Counted from the first letter of the stretch, positions 1 through 7,786 are shown. The stretch: 16,211 nt of DNA from Candidatus Latescibacterota bacterium (GCA_030621255.1 JAUXHZ010000002.1:1-16211), one strand, 5' to 3'. Notes: generated by a model not told the origin, from the letters alone. Translations and numbers: made by a program.

Positions 1-766
1 TCGCAGGAATAGCAATTATAAGACCTGTTGCAGTTGTAATCAACGCCTCTTCAATACCAGACGCGACAACTTTCGCGCTAACTTGCTCGGCTGCGGCAAT
101 CGAAGCAAACGCGCTGATCATACCTGACACAGTACCAAGAAATCCGAGCAGGGGTGCTACCTGGGCTACTGTAGCAATCGCTACTAGCCCTCTTTCCAGA
201 AATGAAGTCTCAATACTTCCAGCTGTTTCAATAGCCTCTTTAACCGCATCCGGCCCTCGATCACTACGTAAAAGCCCGGCATGCATAACAGCGGCAGTCG
301 GCCCATTTGTTCCTTCGCAGACCTTCATAGCCCCCTCAACCCCTTCAGCACGCATGGCATTAAGAACACTGTTCAAAAGCCTCCGAACATTAACCCGGGC
401 TCTTGAAAGGGTCACAAACCTTTCAATAATAAATACAAAAGCAATTATAGAAGCCAAAAGAAGGGCATGCATAAAGTTGCCCCCCTTAACATATTTTTCT
501 CCAATTCCACTATTGCTCAAGTTATAAAGAATTGGTCCCAGCCTTTTCCGCTCAGACATATCAGCAAGGTCCTTGGCTACAACAGCAGAATCATCTCTAG
601 CAGTAACCAATGAATCCATCTCGGATTGCATAGTTATAGTTACCTCAGCTACCTCAGCGTCAACTTTCTCTTGCGCCTGCTGAGAACAAACCGCAACAGG
701 AACAATAACCAGAAAAATCGGGATCAAAACAAACAACATCACTTTCACCATAAAATTACTTCTCAT
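1..766 (-). CDS. exbB: MotA/TolQ/ExbB-family proton channel protein, partial (3' end beyond window)
   Basis: Inner-membrane channel that uses the ion gradient to energise TonB (ExbB) or TolA (TolQ). I translated 255 codons from ATG at 766; the frame is still open at the left edge, so the C-terminus is missing. An N-terminal hydrophobic segment (about residues 7-26) looks like a signal peptide or extra membrane anchor. It is followed by a polar, acidic stretch (about 28-95), then TM1 (about 98-118), a cytoplasmic region, TM2 with APLLGFLGTV at 204-213 and TM3 with GIEEALITTATGLIIAIPA at 237-255, the classic family signatures. The start is supported by AAGGAG 8 nt upstream. It follows the TonB-dependent receptor cluster but has its own promoter, so it probably heads an exbB-exbD-tonB operon leaving the window; that last point is inference. 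TolQ is less likely given the neighbours. The N-terminal extension is longer than in E. coli ExbB. Confidence 0.93.
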   Translation of the reverse strand, partial: MRSNFMVKVMLFVLIPIFLVIVPVAVCSQQAQEKVDAEVAEVTITMQSEMDSLVTARDDSAVVAKDLADMSERKRLGPILYNLSNSGIGEKYVKGGNFMHALLLASIIAFVFIIERFVTLSRARVNVRRLLNSVLNAMRAEGVEGAMKVCEGTNGPTAAVMHAGLLRSDRGPDAVKEAIETAGSIETSFLERGLVAIATVAQVAPLLGFLGTVSGMISAFASIAAAEQVSAKVVASGIEEALITTATGLIIAIPA

Positions 767-774
767 ATTCCTTG

Positions 775-780
775 CTCCTT
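775..780 (-). promoter_or_regulatory. Shine-Dalgarno site of exbB-like gene
   Basis: AAGGAG on the minus strand, 8 nt before the ATG at 766. It fixes the start and therefore the long N-terminal extension of the channel protein. Confidence 0.8.
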
Positions 781-789
781 CTGCAAATT

Positions 790-810
790 ACAGTTAACGC
801 GTTAAACTGT
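790..810. promoter_or_regulatory. Inverted repeat in the exbB leader (operator or RNA hairpin candidate)
   Basis: A perfect 12-bp palindrome TTAACGCGTTAA (794-805) is flanked by ACAG (790-793) and CTGT (807-810), which extend the symmetry with one unpaired base (806). It lies about 100 nt downstream of the predicted transcription start and 9 nt upstream of the Shine-Dalgarno site. It could be a repressor-binding operator or a hairpin in the untranslated leader. Function is inferred from symmetry and position only. Confidence 0.4.
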
Positions 811-915
811 ATCTACTTAATAATGTTACTGAAATTCAACTTTCTAATCTAAACTTTTGTCAATTGCGATTAACTCCAAAATAACAAACCGCTGATCATC
901 GTTAATAACTGAAGT

Positions 916-944
916 AAAATAAATTATATATTAAGCATTGTCAA
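916..944 (-). promoter_or_regulatory. Predicted sigma70-type promoter of exbB-like gene
   Basis: On the minus strand a perfect -35 TTGACA (939-944) is followed after 17 nt by TATTTT (916-921) as -10 (4 of 6 consensus bases). Transcription would start near 909, giving a leader of about 140 nt. The 767-1018 gap contains no coding region that I recognise. The promoter implies that the channel gene can be expressed independently of the upstream porV-like gene. Confidence 0.6.
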
Positions 945-1018
945 TCAAAATCGGCTGCGGCCATTGGATAGATCCTTCTGCTATACACAAAGAGTCCTTA
1001 TAAAGATTTGGACAATCT

Positions 1019-1972
1019 TTAATAACTGAACCCAAGGCTAACTCTGTTGCAATAACCCAGATAACGCAGATCCTGCCATGAATAGTCAAATCTGATATCA
1101 GAAGTTTGGCTTGAATCTATCTTAAACCCCACTCCCCAAGCCATCCCCTGACTATCATAATTGATATTATACCCTCCACGAACAAAGAAAAACTGATTAA
1201 ATGAATATTCCCCTCCGACATTCATCCTCTCGGCATTATCAGAAGGGTGAGAAAATTCCGAGGAAGCAGTCAGAATATGAGATCCATGCCTTAAAAGATC
1301 CATAGCAAGGCCGACACGGAATACAGTCGGAAGCTTGGAAGAACGCTCATCGAATGTAAACTCACTGCCAAGGCTCTGAACCATCATCCCTAATGTCATA
1401 CCACGAATGCCAATCCTGTAAAGAAGCCCAAAATCGAATGAAAGTGATTCCACGCTTCGGTCGGCAAGCCCCATATGAAGAAAATGTGCTGTAAATCCGG
1501 CAGAAAATCTATCTGTAAAATATTTAGCATATGACAAACCATAAGACATCGATCCGGCATCAAAATATCTGTTCGTCCCCTGCGGACTGTAAATTGTCCT
1601 CACTATCTGGGGATCCATAGTTAATGCTCTTGCCGAAATTCCAAAAGTTCCAGGAAGATAAGGGGTCCTAAAAACCGTACCAACGAAATAGAGATCTATA
1701 TCAGCCGGCCACGATACTGAATTCAGAGTTACTTCAGTCCGCTCCAGTTCCACGAGTCCGGCAGGATTCCAATAGAGAGCGGAAACATCATCCGCTACGG
1801 CAGTAAACGCACCACCCATACCCGTCGCACGTGCCGACACTCCAATTTTGAGAAATTGAGCGGAATATGTTCCAACTTTTTCGAATGGTGAAGTCCCATA
1901 TACAACTAGGGGAAATGCCGCCAGAAGAATAACAGCTGCCGCAATCCCTGTAAGTAAATGTTTGCCTTTCAT
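1019..1972 (-). CDS. PorV/UPF0164-family outer-membrane beta-barrel protein
   Basis: Predicted outer-membrane barrel of the PorV/PorQ (FadL-like) group, 317 residues. Residues 1-26 form a signal peptide (Lys-rich start, then a hydrophobic run ending near VVYG). The mature N-terminus holds the family signature: residues 44-58 with GMGGAFTAVADD, then ALYWNPAGL at 65-73. The remainder alternates short polar and aromatic strands and ends in GFSY, an aromatic C-terminal residue typical of barrels inserted by the BAM machinery. In Bacteroidota, PorV shuttles type 9 secretion cargo and PorQ is a related component; other relatives have no known role. The gene follows, by 23 nt, a secreted protein with a FlgD-Ig/type-9-like C-terminal domain, so a role in exporting or anchoring that protein is an attractive inference. 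The start is supported by AGGAGG (1980-1985), 7 nt upstream. Confidence 0.85.
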   Translation of the reverse strand: MKGKHLLTGIAAAVILLAAFPLVVYGTSPFEKVGTYSAQFLKIGVSARATGMGGAFTAVADDVSALYWNPAGLVELERTEVTLNSVSWPADIDLYFVGTVFRTPYLPGTFGISARALTMDPQIVRTIYSPQGTNRYFDAGSMSYGLSYAKYFTDRFSAGFTAHFLHMGLADRSVESLSFDFGLLYRIGIRGMTLGMMVQSLGSEFTFDERSSKLPTVFRVGLAMDLLRHGSHILTASSEFSHPSDNAERMNVGGEYSFNQFFFVRGGYNINYDSQGMAWGVGFKIDSSQTSDIRFDYSWQDLRYLGYCNRVSLGFSY

Positions 1973-1995
1973 TCCCAGACCTCCTAAAATGACAC

Positions 1996-4476
1996 TTATT
2001 TGATAACTACAAACTTTCCAACAAACGTATTATAATTTGTGTTATGGGGTTCCACGGAATAGAGGTAAACCCCGCTTATTACATCCTGTCCATTTCTGGA
2101 AATAAGATTCCATTCTGCCGTCCCGCTTGTCCCATCGTGCAAAATTGTCTCAACAAGGTCTCCAGATAAAGTATAAATTCTAATTGTGTTCGCACAGTCA
2201 GGAAGCCTCCGGAATTCGAGTTTGACTCCGGACGGATCCTCCATGTTCTGCCCAAGCTTCCAAGGTTGAACTGATTCCAAGGTCACGGGATTAGGGACTA
2301 CAAATACCTGGCCGCTCCTACTGTCATCTCCTGTACCAAACTTGGAAAGCGGTGATGTAAGCATAAAGTTACTGGACGGTTCACCATACTTGTTCGTATA
2401 GTCAAACGCGCTGACAGAATAAAAATAGTACATTCCATTCTTTACTTCGTTGTCAATATATTTGTAATATCTTTTGCCGCCGCTAAAGTTCAGGTTATAT
2501 CTGGCAAGTGCCTCTATAGTATCACATTCCACGGTAGATAACCCCGGAGGGCATGGGACTGGATCGAGAGGGAAATAATATAGGTTCTCTTCAAACATAC
2601 TGATAAATTTTTCCTTGTCATTCAAACCCTGCAGAGGTTCATATAATAATCCGCCTTCTGAACAAGGCATACGGTATTCCCTGTCTTGCCCAAATCCATC
2701 ACCTCCATAATCCCTTTCCAATATCAACTTCCATAGCTCCTTGGAGGGGCCGCTTTCCGCCGTTGTTCCAACTGGACGATGCCACCCATCGGCGCGCCAC
2801 ACCCGGAACCCCGCAAAGTCTTTTTCAAGTGTACTAACATCAAGGGCTTCCTCGCTAAAATTATCCCAGTATAGAGTTGTTTTATTATGTCCGGGAACAA
2901 TTCTGATATATGGAGGCGGGGGAGCTGTTCCAACCAGCCATGTAATTTGTGTTTCCCTGCCATTTCCTCCTGGACCCGCGGTACCAGTCATATAATCTTC
3001 TTTATTACCTGAAGTACAACCCAGCCTTTGTCCCTCTGAGAATAACCAATCTTCTTTTGCGCAATCCAGGTTAATCCAGATATATTCGTCTTTACCGGCC
3101 GACACAGTTTCCGAAATATCATCACAAGTATCGGGATCCATACTTATCGGTCCCGGCATTTGAGTCTCCCTGCCATCAAGCCCTGTTTCCGGATTTGCAT
3201 CCATATCAAACCAGTTTCCTTCAAATGTAACAGTGGCACTGGCAGCTGACGTTAACAATCCGCCTAAACCGGCTCCGATAGCTACCGCCACCTGAAGGGT
3301 CAGTGTGTCTCCGGGCATTAGCGCGTCAAAGGGGCCGGTTGCCATCAGCATCCGGTAATCCCTCGGTACATCTTGGTTCTTATCTATCTGACCCGCGCTC
3401 ATAAGCTGATAACGCTCTGAATCCTTTGTTGGATCTCCCCCGTCTTCAAAGGGCTGCGAACCCGAAAAAGCCTGGTAAGAGGTAAGCCCCACAATTCTTG
3501 GAGCCGTAAAACCGGTTGGATCTGTCTTATGTCCCAGAAATACAATGCCCAAATATCCCAGCACACTCCCTTCATCACCATCTTTATCGTAAAAATATGC
3601 AACATCAACAATGACCGGATAAGGAGTATCTCCCTTTTTGGTACAAACAACACTATGAGAATACCCGGTACAATCATCCTTCCAGTAGTTTTCAGTCTCC
3701 AGGTCACCGGCATCACCATCCGCGAAAAATCCAACATATACATTATCGAGGCTGGTACTCCCGGTGTAATGAACAATTTTATAATCTATCCCCACAAAAT
3801 TAGCATACTGTTTATCCTCCCATTGATAACTTTCCTGATGCACATAAAGCCCCAGAGGAATGTGGTCAGGAAACATACTCGTAGCATTTTCCTGATCATC
3901 CGTATACCAGGTTGCAAACATCTGATTACTTATTCCCGCAAAATCCTCGTCTATCTTCCCATCGCCGTCATTATCTTTTCCATCCAGACAGTCTTCATCT
4001 ACCAACCCATCTTTATCGTCATCCGCAGGGCGCGGAAACCTTGAGCCCCCCGGTGAATTCGAATTGGCTTCATAAATTATCGCAATACTCCCTTCCGGAG
4101 AGCTTATTCCCGGAGGCTGAAATTCTCTTTGGTAGGCAGCTGTTGAAACAGCAGCCATCCCGCCCTTTTTTGCCCCGACCCACAACCCTGCAATATAAAG
4201 ATATTCTACTCCGCTGTTAGCGGGCCATTGAGCGGAAGGAAAATCACGTGTCGGAAAATTAGAGCCGGGATAAGATCCAAAACAACCCCAATTTGTAACA
4301 TGCAGCTGAAGATTCCCCACGTTATGAATGCCTGACCCATCAAAGACCCACATCTTCTCCATTTCTTTGAGCTCCCCAATCCAATCATCGTTTCGGGGTC
4401 TCGCATTCGCCATTTGAGAAATCAGGGTAACAAAGATCACCATGACTGCTGCTAAAAGAAATCCTTTGCGAACCAT
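1996..4476 (-). CDS. Secreted surface protein with Asp-rich calcium-type repeats, fibronectin-like region and C-terminal FlgD-Ig domain
   Basis: 826 residues, no recognised enzymatic function. I start at ATG 4476 because GGAGGT lies 5 nt upstream and a signal peptide (MVRKGFLLAAVMVIF..., cleaved near MANA) follows directly. The longer open frame to 4569 would overlap the receptor gene. Residues about 152-178 carry two Asp-rich segments (DDDKDGLVDED, DNDGDGKIDED) resembling thrombospondin type 3/dockerin-like calcium loops. Residues about 520-694 look like a fibronectin type III fold (TTLYWDN ... GFRVWRAD ... YYFYSVSAFD) with a large internal insertion. Residues about 724-826 match FlgD-Ig/type 9 sorting-domain style (VVPNP, IRIYTLSGDLVETI, GVYLYSV, ending GKFVVIK). 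The mature chain has 11 cysteines, consistent with disulfides outside the cytoplasm. It lies between a TonB receptor (31 nt) and a PorV-like gene (23 nt), apparently co-transcribed. Extracellular or surface-attached location is inferred. Confidence 0.85.
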   Translation of the reverse strand: MVRKGFLLAAVMVIFVTLISQMANARPRNDDWIGELKEMEKMWVFDGSGIHNVGNLQLHVTNWGCFGSYPGSNFPTRDFPSAQWPANSGVEYLYIAGLWVGAKKGGMAAVSTAAYQREFQPPGISSPEGSIAIIYEANSNSPGGSRFPRPADDDKDGLVDEDCLDGKDNDGDGKIDEDFAGISNQMFATWYTDDQENATSMFPDHIPLGLYVHQESYQWEDKQYANFVGIDYKIVHYTGSTSLDNVYVGFFADGDAGDLETENYWKDDCTGYSHSVVCTKKGDTPYPVIVDVAYFYDKDGDEGSVLGYLGIVFLGHKTDPTGFTAPRIVGLTSYQAFSGSQPFEDGGDPTKDSERYQLMSAGQIDKNQDVPRDYRMLMATGPFDALMPGDTLTLQVAVAIGAGLGGLLTSAASATVTFEGNWFDMDANPETGLDGRETQMPGPISMDPDTCDDISETVSAGKDEYIWINLDCAKEDWLFSEGQRLGCTSGNKEDYMTGTAGPGGNGRETQITWLVGTAPPPPYIRIVPGHNKTTLYWDNFSEEALDVSTLEKDFAGFRVWRADGWHRPVGTTAESGPSKELWKLILERDYGGDGFGQDREYRMPCSEGGLLYEPLQGLNDKEKFISMFEENLYYFPLDPVPCPPGLSTVECDTIEALARYNLNFSGGKRYYKYIDNEVKNGMYYFYSVSAFDYTNKYGEPSSNFMLTSPLSKFGTGDDSRSGQVFVVPNPVTLESVQPWKLGQNMEDPSGVKLEFRRLPDCANTIRIYTLSGDLVETILHDGTSGTAEWNLISRNGQDVISGVYLYSVEPHNTNYNTFVGKFVVIK

Positions 4477-4481
4477 ACGGA

Positions 4482-4487
4482 ACCTCC
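4482..4487 (-). promoter_or_regulatory. Shine-Dalgarno site deciding the surface-protein start
   Basis: GGAGGT on the minus strand, 5 nt before ATG 4476 and inside the 31-nt gap after the receptor stop codon. It decides between the 826-residue protein with an N-terminal signal peptide and an implausible 31-residue longer version that overlaps the receptor gene. Confidence 0.8.
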
Positions 4488-4507
4488 ATATAAATATATA
4501 AGCGTTT

Positions 4508-7500
4508 TTAAAACTCGAAACCAAACCCGATTCGCCACTGTCTGCGTGAAGCCCAAACTGTCGGATCATTTACCGAGTTAAAATCCTCCAGGCCATCATC
4601 ATTTACATCCTGCAGGTAAGCCCCTCCTGTTTCTCCCGTTTCCGTAAAATAGGATCCGTTATCCATAACGGCGTTAACCATGCCCGGGAAAACTCCAGGG
4701 GCAATAACTTGGAGAATATCTTGATTGAGCAAATTCCTGCCCTCAAAATAGAATGTAAGCTCTTGACCATAGATATCGAACATCTTTCTTCCTTGTAAAC
4801 TCACGTTATGAGTCGCTTCGTGTCTTTCGGAGTTCTCAGCTGTGGGATCCTGCTTTCTCGCCCACCTGTCATAAGGAGTCCATGGAAGCCCACTTCCAAA
4901 AGAATAGACAATTGTCGAACCCCACTTATTCTCATCATTAAGGGTCAACCTAATGTTAAGTGTATGGCGCTGATCCCACCTCAGCGGCATTTCCTGGGTA
5001 GGCAAATGAGATAAACCTTCTGCTGTTACTCCAAAATCGGCATCAGACGCTACGCCGTCCGCGAATGAATATGTATATGAAATCTCTCCCGCGAAATGAT
5101 GGCTCAACCGTTTTGAGACATTCACCTCAAGCCCCCTTGAACTGGCATAAGCTCTGTTAATACGCCTATACCCTGTAACGCCAAGGTCCTCATCAGTCAC
5201 GCGTGTTGATGAAACTAACCCATAAATATCCTTGTTAAATACAACAAATTCTCCGGCAACCGTCTCTGTGAACTGATGAGAAATTCCGGCCTGATAGGAA
5301 ATGGTCAACTGTTCATCGAGATTAGGATTCCCAATAGTTCCCGCGCCGGCTACCATATCCTGTGAATGGAAAAGGTACGCTCTTGAGGGCCACTGCGTAA
5401 ATCTCCCATAATGAAAATGGAATTTGTCTTTATCCGTAATCGGGAAGGCAAACCCAAGTCTCGGACTGATCTGATACTTTAATCTGTCAACCGTATAATC
5501 TATCCCGCTGCTGACTATCTCAATCTCCGTAGAGTTGCCCGGGGAGAATAAATCGAGCCTGATACCGGCATTCACAACCATCCCTTTGTATTCCCATTTA
5601 TCCTGAAGATATAAAGACCCTTCCGGATTATAATTGTGAAAATCATTCTTGCTTTGACCTTGCATATACCGTCCCTCATCTTCGAGCCAGCGCAAGCTGC
5701 CCGGATAATAGAGGGTAAATTCATCTATATCATTATATAAAAACTGTATGCCGCCTTTTGAAGTGTGCCCCTCCCACCGCTTCGATGTTATATCCGCTTT
5801 AACCGTGTAAACCGTAGTATTTCTATTCATGTAGAAGGGAGCGTCATAGCATGTGACGTAATAGGGATTGTCAGGATCCGTATACCAGACAGTATTTGAC
5901 TCGCCTCTCGCGTTGAAAATCCCGCCGGGTAAAACAAGGGGCTGGCCGCCTGTTGTAAAATCTTCCGGATCCTGCCCGTTAACTGAACTAAAACTATAAA
6001 AATAGGCGCGACTGGACTTTATCGAGTAAAAAATGTCATCTGTAATATTATGACTTAAGGCAAATTTTACATGTAAACTCTTATTTTCATTAGTACCCAT
6101 TCTTTCCGCTGAATTAAAATCAACATAGCTTGAATCATCCCTGAAATGACTGAATTTCGAGTCAGGATTCCGGAACCCCTCAAAGAGCACCTTGCTATCG
6201 TAGGTTTCAACTCTGCCATCTTGATCGAGTACCGCCTCATCCCAGATAATTTCTACTTCATTACCATACACATCATCTACAAGCCTAACATAAAAGTTTT
6301 CATAACTTAGAGTGTAAATTTGGGGATTTTCAATATCTCCGGCTGTAACCTTTGTAAATACTCTAACCGGATAAAGATACTTTTTCCGCCATTCAATAGC
6401 ATCTTTATACTCATACACTCTCTGCGGTTCCCTTTCAAACCAGGGTCCTTTATAAACACTTACAACCCAGTTGAAATCACGGGCATCTGAAGGAGGGTCA
6501 GTAAACAAATCACCTGAATATCTCTTAAGCGTCATAAAACGATAGACCTTCTGAACATAACCCTGAACATCCCAGTTGTTGGCGTATCCCCCCCCAAAAG
6601 CATTACTTCTGGACTGAGTATAAATAGCCTCCCCGACCAATTTCATGTTTGATTTCACCTTATATGCCAATTTTCCCTGTACATTATATTTATGATAAGC
6701 TCTATCGGAAAATTTGAAGAAATCATTCATTAATGTATGTTCTTCTCTCTCAATATTCGCCCAATAATTACCATCGCTAAACTCAAGCTCACCCGCCACG
6801 TAGAATGTCATATCATTAATCGGTGTGGGGCCGCCAAAACCTATGCTGAGTCTGTCATAATTGGTGTAAGTTTTATCTTTTCTGCCAAAATCGTCGGTCA
6901 TATAACGAACCTGGCCTTCGTATGTCTTGCCCCCTTCGCGCGTACTGATGTTAACAACAGCAGATTGGGCATTCCCATACTCCGCGCTCATACCGCCGGT
7001 AATAATTTCACTTTCGGAAGCTCCCATTAGTCCTACTGAAATCTTGCCGCCGCCAAGGGGATCGTTCACGGGTACTCCGTCAATCAAATAGCTAACTTCA
7101 CTCCCGCGCCCGCCACGCACATGAAGTTCATCTCCGGTTTTTATAATACCTGTTTTAAGGGCAAGGGCTTCTTCGATGTTGTCAACAGGAAGATCCTTGA
7201 GTTCATCATTGGAAACCGCGTGACGAACATCACTGCTCTTCACATCGATCTGCTTCCTTCCCGCCTCAACAACAATTTCCTCCGTTTTATCAACAATGGT
7301 TGTTTCTAAAAAGAAATCAATCTTTGTTGTCTGCCCGGAGTTTATAACGACTTTCTCCCTTTCCTGCATCTTATATCCCATCATCATCACCTTCACCGTA
7401 TATTTACCGGAAGGGCCGTTAATTTTGTATGTCCCATCTTCAAAAGTAAAGCCGCCATATCCATCACCAAAGATAATATTCACCCAGGCAAGGGGTTCCC

Positions 7501-7630
7501 CTGTATTCTTATCGACTACTTTACCAGCCAGAATTCCATTCGCGGCGAAGACCTCTGAACAGGAAAACAGCAAAACCATAAAAACAACAACTATTACGAT
7601 TAACTCCGCTGAACAAGAACGGGTTTTCAT
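4508..7630 (-). CDS. TonB-dependent outer-membrane receptor with N-terminal carboxypeptidase-regulatory-like domain
   Basis: Active-transport barrel of the outer membrane, 1040 residues, powered by TonB-ExbB-ExbD. Start ATG 7630 is chosen because AAGGAG lies 7 nt upstream and a signal peptide (residues 1-29, ending EVFA) follows. The frame stays open a further 23 codons upstream but without that support. Domains: CarboxypepD_reg-like beta-sandwich at about 32-110 (GKVVDKNTGEPLAWVNI ... GKYTVKV); TonB-box-like EEIVVEA at 117-123; plug at about 124-233 with ELHVRGGRGSEVSYLIDGVP and AEYGNAQSAVVNISTREGG; then a beta-barrel with many aromatic strands, ending WRIGFGFEF with a terminal Phe. A DVNDDGLED motif sits just before the last strand (1008-1016). 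It has its own promoter and heads a probable three-gene transcript. The transported substrate cannot be told from sequence; a SusC-type glycan receptor is possible, but no SusD partner is present. Confidence 0.92.
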   Translation of the reverse strand: MKTRSCSAELIVIVVVFMVLLFSCSEVFAANGILAGKVVDKNTGEPLAWVNIIFGDGYGGFTFEDGTYKINGPSGKYTVKVMMMGYKMQEREKVVINSGQTTKIDFFLETTIVDKTEEIVVEAGRKQIDVKSSDVRHAVSNDELKDLPVDNIEEALALKTGIIKTGDELHVRGGRGSEVSYLIDGVPVNDPLGGGKISVGLMGASESEIITGGMSAEYGNAQSAVVNISTREGGKTYEGQVRYMTDDFGRKDKTYTNYDRLSIGFGGPTPINDMTFYVAGELEFSDGNYWANIEREEHTLMNDFFKFSDRAYHKYNVQGKLAYKVKSNMKLVGEAIYTQSRSNAFGGGYANNWDVQGYVQKVYRFMTLKRYSGDLFTDPPSDARDFNWVVSVYKGPWFEREPQRVYEYKDAIEWRKKYLYPVRVFTKVTAGDIENPQIYTLSYENFYVRLVDDVYGNEVEIIWDEAVLDQDGRVETYDSKVLFEGFRNPDSKFSHFRDDSSYVDFNSAERMGTNENKSLHVKFALSHNITDDIFYSIKSSRAYFYSFSSVNGQDPEDFTTGGQPLVLPGGIFNARGESNTVWYTDPDNPYYVTCYDAPFYMNRNTTVYTVKADITSKRWEGHTSKGGIQFLYNDIDEFTLYYPGSLRWLEDEGRYMQGQSKNDFHNYNPEGSLYLQDKWEYKGMVVNAGIRLDLFSPGNSTEIEIVSSGIDYTVDRLKYQISPRLGFAFPITDKDKFHFHYGRFTQWPSRAYLFHSQDMVAGAGTIGNPNLDEQLTISYQAGISHQFTETVAGEFVVFNKDIYGLVSSTRVTDEDLGVTGYRRINRAYASSRGLEVNVSKRLSHHFAGEISYTYSFADGVASDADFGVTAEGLSHLPTQEMPLRWDQRHTLNIRLTLNDENKWGSTIVYSFGSGLPWTPYDRWARKQDPTAENSERHEATHNVSLQGRKMFDIYGQELTFYFEGRNLLNQDILQVIAPGVFPGMVNAVMDNGSYFTETGETGGAYLQDVNDDGLEDFNSVNDPTVWASRRQWRIGFGFEF

Positions 7631-7637
7631 TTTGTCA

Positions 7638-7643
7638 CTCCTT
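7638..7643 (-). promoter_or_regulatory. Shine-Dalgarno site deciding the TonB-receptor start
   Basis: AAGGAG on the minus strand, 7 nt before ATG 7630. In-frame ATG 7693 and TTG 7699 lie further upstream but have no comparable site, and they would place about 20 charged residues before the signal peptide. Confidence 0.8.
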
Positions 7644-7757
7644 AACTGATTCGCTCTTGACGCCCTCAATTTTGATTCAAATCTATTTTTCATTTCCAAC
7701 CTGCTTGGAGATTCTGTCAGGTGTGGTCTCTAGCTCTCTTAGTAACCCGTCACCGTG

Positions 7758-7786
7758 AATATAATTAGCGAGAACTTACGTGTCAA
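7758..7786 (-). promoter_or_regulatory. Predicted sigma70-type promoter of the TonB-receptor transcript
   Basis: Perfect -35 TTGACA (7781-7786), 17-nt spacer, -10 TATATT (7758-7763, 5 of 6 consensus bases). Transcription would start near 7751, leaving about 120 nt of leader before ATG 7630. The 298-nt stretch 7631-7928 holds this promoter, a nearby inverted repeat and the receptor leader; I see no gene and no recognised riboswitch in it. Confidence 0.7.

Noticed and set aside
858..863. Second TTGACA on the minus strand in the exbB leader
   Set aside because: At 16-18 nt spacing the downstream bases (GTTGAA region) do not resemble a -10 box, so I kept only the promoter at 916-944.
1002..1020. 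Inverted repeat AAAGATT/AATCTTT overlapping the stop codon of the porV-like gene, as a terminator
   Set aside because: The 7-bp stem is almost all A/T, overlaps the stop codon and is not followed by a T-run on the minus strand.
902..1030. 12-bp direct repeat TTAATAACTGAA at 902-913 and 1019-1030
   Set aside because: AT-rich, only two copies, and one copy is the end of the porV-like coding sequence; most likely chance.
3529..4044. Plus-strand open frame of 171 codons inside the surface-protein gene
   Set aside because: It is antisense to a well-supported gene, has no recognisable domain and its composition reflects the opposite strand's codons; other plus-strand frames were rejected for the same reason.
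7631..7699. Upstream in-frame starts (TTG 7699, ATG 7693) for the TonB receptor
   Set aside because: They lack a good ribosome site and would put a charged 21-23 residue stretch ahead of a clear signal peptide; ATG 7630 has AAGGAG at 7 nt.
7631..7750. Cobalamin or other riboswitch in the receptor leader
   Set aside because: The leader is only about 120 nt and I see no conserved B12-box-like or other known riboswitch core.
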